In this document: in pieces, positions 1 to 6,266 of the stretch
Layout of the letters: every line of letters starts with the position of its first letter
Numbering within the stretch: position 1 is the first letter of the stretch
Assembly (NCBI GenBank): GCA_026692885.1
Contig: JAPLNJ010000247.1
Coordinates: forward strand, 1 to 7,526
Reading direction: 5' to 3'
Length of the DNA stretch: 7,526 bases
DNA from: Planctomycetota bacterium
GTDB taxonomy: Bacteria > Planctomycetota > Planctomycetia > Pirellulales > Pirellulaceae
Translations under genes and position numbers: made by a program
Notes under the pieces: model-generated
Seen by the model: the letters and a program-made list of their open reading frames with translations, nothing else
Database searches by the model: none
Told to the model about the DNA's origin: nothing

Positions 1-47
1 CATGCTCGAAGTGGGACAGTCAGAAAACCCAGTGAACAGCGGCCAAA

Positions 48-1144
48 TTAGCAGAATTCCTCCAATGCGCAAGGGGGTAGCGTGAATAATGCGGGATCAG
101 GAGTGCCTTTGAACAGAAGGATGGTCTTGGAGTCGTCACCCCAACCATCGGCACCCACTGAAGCGCGAGCCTTCGCTGGGGTCAGGGGGAGCAGCCGCTT
201 CTCGATTTCTCGGAAGGGCTGCCCCGCTCCCTGACTGACTGTGACGGAATTATCGACCCCATACGAAAATTCGTCCATGCACAAGGCGGGTGGGTGGCAA
301 CGGCCAACTGATCTTGCCCCTGCCAGCACAGCAAGGAGGAGCTTGCCAAGTGTCAGGATACCTTGCAGACTAGCAGACTGAAAATAGAAGAACTGACGGC
401 AAAATTGATTCCGATCACAGTCATGTCGCAAGAGGTTCCGCCTTACGAGGCAGCAGTTGATCGGTACTTGGATGATGGACGCGAAATCATCATGCTTTGG
501 CTTTGGTGTTGGCTTCGTGCGTGGCTTTGCCTCCGTCGTCAGCAGCCGCATCAGTTCGTGATTGCCAACTTCCGTGGCGTAGCCCTTGATTGCGTCCCTG
601 ATTGCGGTTCGCATTGTCTCGACTTGCGGCCCGAACCGCCGACGTTGGTCCCGCGTGTTCATCCCGTCCAGCATCGCTTGCCAAAGGTCAAGTAGCGGTG
701 CATCAGGTGTTGACTTCCGCCGCAGCAGATCGTGAATGTCGGTTGTTTTCGGCCTTCACTTGAGCATCCGCCTCGAAGCTGAAGCTGTGCGTCAGGTTGT
801 CCTGCACCGTGTTGCCTTGGGCTTGATGCTGCTTCTGGCCCAGCATGATCCAAGGCCGGAGCTTGCTTGGCCAACCACAGATGATTGGCAAAGGCAAGAC
901 GTTTCAACTCGAACCGCTCGGCCGAGATTATAGCAGCAGCAGGGAAATCTGCGGGCTCTCCTTCAGGACAGAGGCTGGCATGATGGAATTCAAGCGGAAG
1001 CCGGAACTCATCCGTCTGGCTCGGCAAATCCAACTTCCCATAGATTCCGATGTTGCTGGCGATAAGGGTGAGCAGGACGTACTCCTTGCCGTCCAGAGAA
1101 CGATCCGCGCGAGACAGGCGATTTGCCTGTGCTATGGTGATCAA
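48..1144 (-). pseudogene. Decayed gene of unrecognised family, readable only across frame changes
   Basis: No single frame covers this stretch. A first segment begins at a possible TTG at 1144 and looks protein-like down to about 850 (it includes LDGKEYVLLTLIASNIGIYG and ISAERFELKRLAFANHLW). The last segment is open from about 745 to the TAA at 48-50 in another frame and includes IHDLLRRKSTPDAPLLDLWQ, then a proline/lysine-rich linker (KPRTKPTPKPK). Between about 745 and 850 the continuation is either in the third frame (ending with TGA at 703-705) or in the last segment's frame with two in-frame TGAs. Either way at least two lesions are needed. No ATG or ribosome binding site supports the start, and it begins about 40 nt after the FHA gene stops. 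I do not recognise the family and see no catalytic motif or membrane segment. The alternative is that these are chance open frames; plus-strand frames also exist here, so confidence is modest. Confidence 0.4.
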
Positions 1145-1185
1145 GGGGAAGTAGCCAACACGAAACCAGACCCAACACCGCGTGT

Positions 1186-1554
1186 TCAGTCGGCGGTGAG
1201 CTGCTGGCCGCTCGCAGCCAACGTCATTTCTCGTTCCATGTCCTCCGCTTGATCGGCATGCCTCCGCGGATAGAAGACCTGGAAATTGGCCCTGCCCACC
1301 CGAAGCTCGTCGCCAGGCAGCAGGTGGGATTGAATGACGTGAAAGCCGTTGACATAAGTCCCGTTCACCGACCCTAAGTCACGCACCCACAAGATGCCGT
1401 TGATCTGCCCCAGCTGGCAGTGAAAATCGCTGACGCCCTGGTCATCGAGCGACACGTCGAGCTGCGGGTGACGGCCAATGCGAATGGGTGAACGTTCCAA
1501 GGAAAGCTGGCAACCGGGGATGTTTCTGTCGAGACTGACGAGCGTGACTTGCAT
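1186..1554 (-). CDS. Small FHA-domain protein
   Basis: This 122-residue protein is almost entirely one forkhead-associated domain, a phosphothreonine-peptide binding module, presumably cytoplasmic. The hallmarks are in order: IRIGR at residues 24-28, a Ser-x-x-His at 42-45 (SDFH), the GSVNGTYVNG loop at 61-70 with the conserved Asn64-Gly65, and LLPGDELRVG at 78-87. The tail after about residue 97 is short, charged and probably disordered. There is no kinase, phosphatase or membrane segment, so it would act as an adaptor for a Ser/Thr kinase encoded elsewhere. The ATG has an AGGTGA-like ribosome binding site at suitable distance, which supports the start. It lies 23 nt downstream of the BON-domain gene on the same strand, so the two are probably co-transcribed. 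The domain is certain; the partner is unknown. Confidence 0.92.
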   Translation of the reverse strand: MQVTLVSLDRNIPGCQLSLERSPIRIGRHPQLDVSLDDQGVSDFHCQLGQINGILWVRDLGSVNGTYVNGFHVIQSHLLPGDELRVGRANFQVFYPRRHADQAEDMEREMTLAASGQQLTAD

Positions 1555-1577
1555 GGCATTTCACCTGTTGACGGGGA

Positions 1578-1814
1578 CTACGCAGGCGGGGAGACGACTT
1601 GGATTTCGTTGACCACTTGAATGACGCCTTCGACGCGGCGGACGGCCTCTTGAGCCACTTGCTTCTGATAGAACGAACGGGATCGACCCCGCAGGTAGAG
1701 CACGCCGTCCCGAAAGTCGCAAGATATCTGCCTGCCGGACGCATGCAGTTGGTTGTGCAAGTGACGCTGGGCATCTTCTGCGACGCCCAGCAACGCAGAC
1801 TGTGTCGGAATCAT
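1578..1814 (-). CDS. Single BON-domain protein
   Basis: This 78-residue protein is essentially one BON domain. The core runs from about residue 12 to 75, with the typical pattern of a helix (VAEDAQRHLHNQL), a strand reading ISCDFRDGVLYLRGRSRS, a helix (QKQVAQEAVRRV) and the closing EGVIQVVNEIQV. BON domains are known in periplasmic, membrane-associated and cytoplasmic proteins, where they bind lipids or other ligands. This copy has no signal peptide or lipobox, so the location and partner are not evident. The ATG at 1814 is chosen because an AAGGAGG ribosome binding site lies just upstream; a longer reading to 1877 would put that site inside the gene and adds only low-complexity sequence. It precedes the FHA gene by 23 nt in what looks like a two-gene operon. 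Confidence 0.85.
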   Translation of the reverse strand: MIPTQSALLGVAEDAQRHLHNQLHASGRQISCDFRDGVLYLRGRSRSFYQKQVAQEAVRRVEGVIQVVNEIQVVSPPA

Positions 1815-2127
1815 GATTGACCTCCTTGATGCATGCCTTCGTACGGGCTGGCAATTGACTGGCAGGCTCGGCAACACTTTGCCTCGATCCCTGAACCGTT
1901 AAACGCGAGAGTCACCGTGACCGGCATTCCTTCCCGCTAGTCCAGCAGCCGTTCGATGAGGCCAATGCTGCCCACTCCGTTCTTAAGAACACAACCGCCC
2001 ACCCCGCAACTCCGCCGTTAAGTATTCTGGGCTGCCCACCAAATTCGCTGGCCCAGCCGTGAAATATGGCCGGTGAATGAGTTCCCGTTCGCCACAAATC
2101 GAGGAGGTTGGGAAGACGTCCACGCGG
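1815..2127. other. Intergenic stretch between HPr and BON genes
   Basis: About 310 nt with no convincing gene on either strand. It should hold the promoter of the BON-FHA pair, but I cannot point to clear -35/-10 boxes. The visible items are the AAGGAGG ribosome binding site of the BON gene near its right-hand ATG, a perfect 12-bp palindrome GTTCTTAAGAAC at 1979-1990, and a weak 6-bp stem (CTGGGC at 2027-2032 with GCCCAG at 2051-2056) about 75 nt past the HPr stop. The stem has no T-run, so it is not called a terminator. Confidence 0.5.
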
Positions 2128-2484
2128 TTAGTTATGTAAAGCAACTTCTGCGCCACTGGCAAACAACCCAGCCACGGCCTCAACTGCTTCCTCGGCCTCA
2201 GCCCCTGTTGCGGACAGGACGAGTTCGGTGCCAGCTGAAGCGCCAAGCGACAGCAAATCAAAGATGCTGGCGGCGTTCGCAGATTGGTCACCGTGCTGAA
2301 CGAGTACTCTGGCTCGATGCCTGTTGACCGCGGCCACGATGGCTGAGCATGGCCGCAAATGAAGGCCATTTTGATGCGTGACTCGCACGGTCCGGGTCGA
2401 TGTTTCCACCCGCTCTTCTGGAAGTCGTAGACCTGCTGTTTCCAACACGTTCGATCCCACCTCATCCATGAACGGCGCAGCCAT
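2128..2484 (-). CDS. HPr-like phosphocarrier protein
   Basis: The C-terminal ~90 residues form an HPr domain, the small phosphocarrier of the phosphotransferase system, phosphorylated on a histidine by Enzyme I. The active-site stretch is NGLHLRPCS, with His42 and Arg44 matching His15 and Arg17 of classical HPr. The regulatory-serine region is ASIFDLLSLGASAGTELVL, with Ser73 exactly 31 residues after His42, as Ser46 is after His15, so it could be an HPr kinase/phosphorylase target. The end (GAEAEEAVEAVAGLF) fits the last helix. About 25 residues before the domain are unlike HPr. The true start may be the GTG at 2409, which would give a family-size protein of about 93 residues; neither start has a strong ribosome binding site. 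No Enzyme I, EII or HPr kinase gene is in view, so the role could be regulatory rather than sugar uptake. Confidence 0.88.
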   Translation of the reverse strand: MAAPFMDEVGSNVLETAGLRLPEERVETSTRTVRVTHQNGLHLRPCSAIVAAVNRHRARVLVQHGDQSANAASIFDLLSLGASAGTELVLSATGAEAEEAVEAVAGLFASGAEVALHN

Positions 2485-2894
2485 ACGCTACCGCCAAAGT
2501 ATTCGCTGGACCTAACAGCGGAAACGTTCGCGAAAACCGCAAAGCAGAAACCGCAGCCCCTGAATAGGGGAAAGTCGATTAGCTCCTAAGTTTACGGCCA
2601 CACGAGAGTCCGTCAATCCCCTGTCCCGGTCGTTCTCCGAGGAATTTCGAATTCCTAACCCGGCTCTTACAAAAAGGTGTCGTAGCTTGCCCAATCCTCT
2701 CCCGCGAGCGGCCTCCCAACGGACCGATCTGACCCACAGTTGGTGGTCCGTACGAACGAGCGTGACGGATGGTTCGGGGGAAGCAGTTTGGCAATGGCCT
2801 ACAGAAGGGGCCGCCCACCGATGGATCCCCGGGCAGTCGATATCGGACAGCCGGACCTTGATTTGTTCGCGGTCGACGAGAGGCTGGGTGCCAG
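2485..2894. other. Gene-free stretch downstream of the DISARM remnant
   Basis: About 410 nt between the end of the drmC remnant and the HPr gene. Open frames exist on both strands (for example minus 2512-2898 and plus 2740 onward), but none resembles a protein I know and none has a supporting ribosome binding site. Visible structure is limited to a small hairpin, CCCCT-GAAT-AGGGG at 2557-2570, and a nearby short direct repeat (AAACCGCA, at about 2535 and 2548). It may contain the HPr promoter and leftover island DNA. Confidence 0.45.
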
Positions 2895-3171
2895 TCACGT
2901 CAGACCCACTGGCTTCAGAGCACCCGCGTCCAACAGGCCGTCAAAGTGGTGTGTCAACTGTTCTGCGACTCGCGTGCAGTGCAGCAGCAGGCCGACCTCG
3001 ATGTTGCGCTCCTGGGCGGCTTCCGTGAAGTTGGCGGAGGATACGAACGCGTGCTCCCGGTCTACGGCGACGCACTTGGCGTGTAGGCAAGAACGCTTCG
3101 AACTGTCCAGGTCCAACGTCCAAGGATCGGGGATCGTAGTAGACTTGCGGCAGCGGCCGGTTGGCTGGCCA
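2895..3171 (-). pseudogene. drmC: DISARM DrmC (phospholipase D-like), C-terminal part after an internal stop
   Basis: This is the continuation of the DrmC phospholipase-D-like sequence beyond the TAA at 3172-3174. It reads WPANRPLPQVYYDPRSLD in the same frame as the upstream part, then must change frame near 3111-3123 to give LDLDSSKRSCLHAKCVAVD and onward to the TGA at 2895-2897. The HKD-type catalytic motif is intact in sequence: His (3081-3083), Lys two residues on and Asp five after that, followed by SSANFTEAAQERNIEVGLLL with the conserved Asn. The C-terminus looks complete. With both a nonsense codon and a frameshift ahead of the catalytic motif, no active DrmC can be made. DrmC is the accessory phospholipase-D-like member of DISARM. 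The family call rests on the strong match of this motif block to what I know of DrmC; it is firm for PLD and good for DrmC. Confidence 0.82.
3111..3123. repeat. Short tandem duplication causing the drmC frameshift
   Basis: The plus strand reads GTCCAA-C-GTCCAA. Removing one 7-bp unit restores a single reading frame on the minus strand that gives YYDPRSLDLDSSKRSCLHAKC, as expected for the family, so a 7-bp slippage-type duplication is the simplest explanation of the frame change. Confidence 0.7.
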
Positions 3172-4098
3172 TTATCGGGTCTTGAACCGCTCCGCGAACC
3201 GACGAACGACTTCGCGTTCCACGGCGGTGTCTCCCCCACGCTGCACGTCGAGGAACATGCGTACGCTCAATTGCGGCAGTTCCTGCATCCGATCGGCGAG
3301 TGCCCTCAAGACGTGCTGCCCTTGGTACACGGCGTACCCGGCTACCAGGACTGACTTCTCCGCGTGGGCAAACATCTCGCGAACGACAACGCTGGTGTCG
3401 CGACTGACTGCTCCGCAGGCTGCGGGGCCTGTGGTCATCCGGCGGTTGACGACGAACACAGAAACCGACCGCGTACCCACTGGAACCGCGCCCGCCTTTC
3501 CATCGCTAGATACCGGCCGGACCGAGAGCACCGCTCGCAGGCCCTGGCTGTCCGGCACGTCCATTTCGATGGGCTGCGGTGTCCTGTCTGGCACCTCGAA
3601 GACGACGATCTGTTCACTCCCGGCTCGCTGCCAAGCATTGCTTCGTTGTCCGCTGTCCGCTGTTCGCCCTGCGTCCACGGGGGCTGCTTCGGTTCGCGTC
3701 TCAGAACTCAAATCTGTCAACTGACCACTGACAGCCGACAACGGCACGTAGTCGCCCCAGCGGATGATGATCTCTAATCGTTTCGTTTCCGGACGGACCA
3801 GGAAGCTCAGGCCCAACGACGAGGGCATGAAGGCGAGTCGTGCGGGTGTCGGCTCCGGTGTAGCGTCGTCGTCAGTTCCGCCCCTCTCGCCGGCTTGGTC
3901 CATTTCATCGACGCTCGTTTCCTCTGCCCGCTGACTTACGCCAGCCTCCAGCGGCACCAGGAAACCCGTCAGATACCACCGCGACGGCGGCTGGGGAAGC
4001 ACCTCGTCAGGCACCCCGAGAGATCTGACCGCATCCGGCCCAACGAGGTCTAACCTAAGGGCGTCAACCAACTGCGATCGAACTTCAACGGGGTTCAT
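3172..4098 (-). pseudogene. drmA: DISARM remnant: DrmA N-terminus fused in frame to DrmC by deletion
   Basis: The open frame gives 308 residues with two origins. Residues 1 to about 222 match the N-terminal domain of DrmA, the DISARM helicase: an opening EVRSQLVDALRLDLVGP, then SRWYLTGFLVPLEAG, an acidic linker, AFMPSSLGLSFLVRPE, WGDYVPL, a WQR segment and GTRSVSVFVVNRR. Full DrmA is over 1,000 residues, so every helicase motif is absent. From about residue 230 the sequence is instead the N-terminal half of DrmC (SRDTSVVVREMFAHAEKSV, AGYAVYQGQHVLRALADRM, RMFLDVQRG), ending at the TAA at 3172-3174. The junction is near 3405-3435. In class 1 DISARM the order is drmA-drmB-drmC, so one deletion took most of drmA, all of drmB and the start of drmC. 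The ATG at 4098 has a GGAAG about 10 nt upstream and lies 17 nt after the nucleotidyltransferase stop, implying one operon. A fused product could be made but should not be functional. Confidence 0.85.
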
Positions 4099-4115
4099 CT
4101 TCCTAATTCTTCCGT

Positions 4116-4874
4116 TCAGTGGCTCTTTTCCGTTGCCTCGAAGAGGGCTTGGGCGTACTCGAAAGCGGCACGTTGCGATTGCTCGAAGTTTTCACCTTGC
4201 TCTTCTGCGACCTTCGCCGCCCATGAAGGGCCGACCGATCGCAACGTGGCGAACTTTGCCTTGAGGATTTCGTACCCTTCGCGGGCCAGGCCGTTCGGAA
4301 GTATTGGCCGGACGCGGCCCGCCAAGGACTCGATATCAGGCGGGTAATTGCGCAGAACGAAATCGATGTCGTAGGCGTCCTTAGGGTTCGTTCGCTCGTC
4401 CAGCGCGAAGGCTTTGAGCAGGATGTATCCCTCTGGCCTGACGATCCGCGCACGCACCGTGTTTTCGACTCCGTCCGGCATCACCCCGGAGATTTCGATC
4501 TCCTGCCAAAGCTCGAAGGCCAGATCCAGCCCCCGCAGCGTATTGAGTTCAAGCTGGTTGACCTGGATCGTCCGAGTCTTTCCTGCGCCCTCGTACTGTC
4601 CAGCCACCAGATCAACTTTGACCGGTTCCGCGACACCGGCCACGGTCTTCGTGAAGTGTGTTGGAGACGTGTGATGCGAGTAATCCGCCTTGAGCATGCG
4701 ATGGAGAATCGTCTGATAGACGTTCGCATCGAGTGATTTGCGAGAAATCGCCAAGTCGACATCGAGCGAGCCCATGTGGCCACGGCCAGGATAGAGCAGG
4801 TCGGGCACCCATCCTCCGACGAGAACGATTTCGTCGCGGAATGCGCCGAGCACGTTCAGCACCTCGATGAGCAC
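4116..4874 (-). CDS. AbiEii-like nucleotidyltransferase (type IV toxin-antitoxin toxin)
   Basis: This is a DNA polymerase beta-type nucleotidyltransferase of the kind found as the toxin half of AbiE-like systems. The signature lies near the N-terminus: IVLVGGWVPDLLYP followed by MGSLDVDLAIS, giving the Gly-Ser-x-Asp-x-Asp metal-binding pattern. A further acidic strand, VKVDLVAG, and the later EGYILLKAFALDERTNPKDAYDIDFVL also fit the fold. AbiEii-type proteins block growth by modifying a nucleotide or RNA target; the target here is unknown. The start is unclear. The GTG at 4874 is 22 nt after the antitoxin stop and is used here, giving 252 residues. An upstream GTG at 4994 would overlap the antitoxin by 98 nt with a poor-looking N-terminus. 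The codons just before 4874 (FDPTSASHAV) look genuine, and an ATA at 4908-4910 sits where an ATG would be expected. It is followed 17 nt later by the drmA remnant. Confidence 0.83.
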   Translation of the reverse strand: MLIEVLNVLGAFRDEIVLVGGWVPDLLYPGRGHMGSLDVDLAISRKSLDANVYQTILHRMLKADYSHHTSPTHFTKTVAGVAEPVKVDLVAGQYEGAGKTRTIQVNQLELNTLRGLDLAFELWQEIEISGVMPDGVENTVRARIVRPEGYILLKAFALDERTNPKDAYDIDFVLRNYPPDIESLAGRVRPILPNGLAREGYEILKAKFATLRSVGPSWAAKVAEEQGENFEQSQRAAFEYAQALFEATEKSH

Positions 4875-4896
4875 CGCGTGGCTGGCGCTGGTCGGA

Positions 4897-6015
4897 TCAA
4901 ACTTCGGTATGCCGCAGCTCCTTGATCCGCTTGGCCGCGAATCGCAATTCGCGGACCAACTGCCTTTCGTAAACGGCCACCGCCGCCTCTTCACCGCGCC
5001 CCGCCATTCGTTTCAGGTCGAGAAACGTCTGGATCGCCGAGGTGACCGGGGCGTCGGTCCCGCTCTCCGTCCGACTGCCGGCCAGGGCGGAGCGGTCGAA
5101 AGGACGCCACAACAGCAGATTAGCCCCCGTGTCGACTCGCTTGCCGCCCTGGTAAGTCCCCAGCCTGTCCAGCATCTTGCGGTCAAACCCACTGCTTTCG
5201 ACGTACACGGCTCCCACGCTGTATCGGACCTCCGGGGCCAGCCGCCACGCGGCAGAAAAGCCGGCCAGCGCGTACTGGATGTTGTTGTCTCCGCACCAAC
5301 TCGCGACCGCCTGTTCGGCAGCCTCAGCGTTTCCCCGAAAATACATGGGAATCTGCTCGGCGGGCCCGGAATACGTCTTGGCCCAGTTCTCCAGCAGTCC
5401 GATGGGATCGCGAAGACAAAGCCGTTTCTCGTGTTCGACCGCGTAGCCCTCTTCGAGCAGAGCCTGCTTAACTTTCGATACCAGGCCGACGCTCACATCG
5501 ACGTCGGGGTGTTCGGCCAACTCGCGAACTTTCCAACCTTCAGCGGGACGGGTCAGCAGAGCGCGGACGATACGGCTCGATTTCGGCGAGAATGGATCGG
5601 CAACGCCCTTTGGGGGTCGAGCGGTGGGCTTGTATCCTCGGCGGTCGATCAACAACGCGTGACGGGCGCTCTGCAGCCGACAGTTACCGGCCTGATCGAC
5701 GTAGCTCACGCCGAATTGTGTCACGATTTCCGCCACGCGTGGCGAAATGACCGGTGCGTAGACTACGGGGATGAGATCGGGCGGCAACCGCCGCATTCGT
5801 TCGCAGACGGAGATTGCCGTCTGGGGCGTGATCCTTGCTTTAACCTCGATCACGAGCTTGAAGCCCGTCCCGACCGATGTCGCCAGGGCGGTCAGGTCCA
5901 ACTCGATCCCACCGAGGGTTTGGTTACGCTGCGCGTCGACCGAGAATCCCCCCAATTCATCGAAGATTCGACGAACGGCGTTTTCCGCATCGGCGATTTT
6001 ATGTTCGTTGTTCAT
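4897..6015 (-). CDS. AbiEi-like type IV antitoxin with N-terminal nuclease-like domain
   Basis: This 372-residue protein precedes the nucleotidyltransferase and matches the AbiEi-like antitoxin/regulator role. Residues 1-130 look like a restriction-endonuclease-type fold: Asp40 (IELDLTA), then Glu57-Val-Lys59 (LVIEVKARI), a D...ExK pattern, followed by IPVVYAPVISPRVAEI and FGVSYVDQAGNCRL. Residues about 146-201 form a winged helix (SSRIVRALLTRPAEGWKVRE, VSVGLVSKVKQALLEEGYAV), expected to bind its own operator. The rest is the AbiEi-type C-terminal domain (YALAGFSAAWRLAPEVRYSV and VTSAIQTFLDLKRMAG). I chose the ATG at 6015 because it leaves the whole symmetric operator element upstream. A GTG at 6048 would put part of the operator in the gene and GTG at 6030 is another option; none has a Shine-Dalgarno. 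The gene looks intact. Whether the nuclease-like fold cuts DNA or only binds it cannot be told from sequence. Confidence 0.83.
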   Translation of the reverse strand: MNNEHKIADAENAVRRIFDELGGFSVDAQRNQTLGGIELDLTALATSVGTGFKLVIEVKARITPQTAISVCERMRRLPPDLIPVVYAPVISPRVAEIVTQFGVSYVDQAGNCRLQSARHALLIDRRGYKPTARPPKGVADPFSPKSSRIVRALLTRPAEGWKVRELAEHPDVDVSVGLVSKVKQALLEEGYAVEHEKRLCLRDPIGLLENWAKTYSGPAEQIPMYFRGNAEAAEQAVASWCGDNNIQYALAGFSAAWRLAPEVRYSVGAVYVESSGFDRKMLDRLGTYQGGKRVDTGANLLLWRPFDRSALAGSRTESGTDAPVTSAIQTFLDLKRMAGRGEEAAVAVYERQLVRELRFAAKRIKELRHTEV

Positions 6016-6023
6016 ATCGAATG

Positions 6024-6079
6024 TGTTCACCAAAAATGGCGTGTTCACTACGTAGTGAATTTATTGATTTCGGTGAACA
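6024..6079. promoter_or_regulatory. Two-fold symmetric operator-like element upstream of the AbiE-like pair
   Basis: At the centre is a perfect 16-bp palindrome, TTCACTACGTAGTGAA (6044-6059). Around it are four heptamer half-sites: TGTTCAC at 6024-6030 and 6042-6048, GTGAATT at 6055-6061 (5 of 7 matching) and GTGAACA at 6073-6079. The outer pair and the inner palindrome share exactly the same dyad axis (between 6051 and 6052). It fills the gap between the truncated toxin and the AbiEi-like gene. AbiEi antitoxins are known to repress their own promoter by binding inverted repeats, so this is the probable autoregulatory operator. I could not assign convincing -35/-10 boxes inside it. Confidence 0.65.
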
Positions 6080-6265
6080 TTAGCCATCCCCAAGGGAAAA
6101 CTGCGGTTTTTTGAGGTCAGTTGTCAGAATCCTGGACGGAAGTCCCAGCGCCGTCTTGAGGCACTCGTCCATTTTCGTCATCATCGGCTCGGACAACGAA
6201 CCGATGATGCGATCGACGCGGCTCTCGTGAACGGTGGCAAGGTTGACGCACGAGACGACGGAATC
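6080..6265 (-). pseudogene. C-terminal fragment of a MazF/PemK-type toxin
   Basis: This frame reads DSVVSCVNLATVHESRVDRI, then IGSLSEPMMTKMDECLKTAL and GLP, and runs about 18 further residues to the TAA at 6080-6082. It corresponds to the last third of PemK/MazF-type endoribonuclease toxins (SVVxCxNL, then a ...xxLS...M..........ALG ending). The first part of the fold, with the RGEIW-like start and the catalytic region, is missing. The ATG at 6268-6270 overlaps the antitoxin stop in the ATGA arrangement usual for toxin starts, but it opens a different frame that ends after 29 codons. A deletion just after the start codon, with an out-of-frame join near 6265, explains this. There is no separate start for the fragment, so it is dead. 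The toxin of the neighbouring 83-residue antitoxin has therefore been lost. Confidence 0.75.
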
Positions 6266-6266
6266 T

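Noticed and set aside
845..1252. Plus-strand open frame of 135 codons.
   Set aside because: It is antisense to the decayed minus-strand gene and runs into the FHA gene. The minus reading gives the more natural protein segments, though the evidence here is weaker than elsewhere.
1979..1990. Perfect 12-bp palindrome GTTCTTAAGAAC as a possible operator.
   Set aside because: One or two 12-bp palindromes are expected by chance in 7.5 kb and no flanking half-sites are seen.
2557..2570. CCCCT-GAAT-AGGGG hairpin as a terminator of the DISARM operon.
   Set aside because: Stem of only 5 bp without a T-run, more than 300 nt past the drmC stop.
2512..2898. Minus-strand open frame of 128 codons beginning at a GTG overlapping the drmC stop.
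   Set aside because: The translation has no recognisable domain, is rich in Arg and Ser, and has no ribosome binding site; treated as chance.
2740..3354. Plus-strand open frame of 204 codons.
   Set aside because: Largely antisense to the drmC remnant, with no motif of its own.
4867..6114. Plus-strand open frame of 415 codons.
   Set aside because: It lies antisense to the clear AbiEi-like gene, has an Arg/Gln/His/Asp-rich composition typical of shadow frames in G+C-rich DNA, and shows no known motif.
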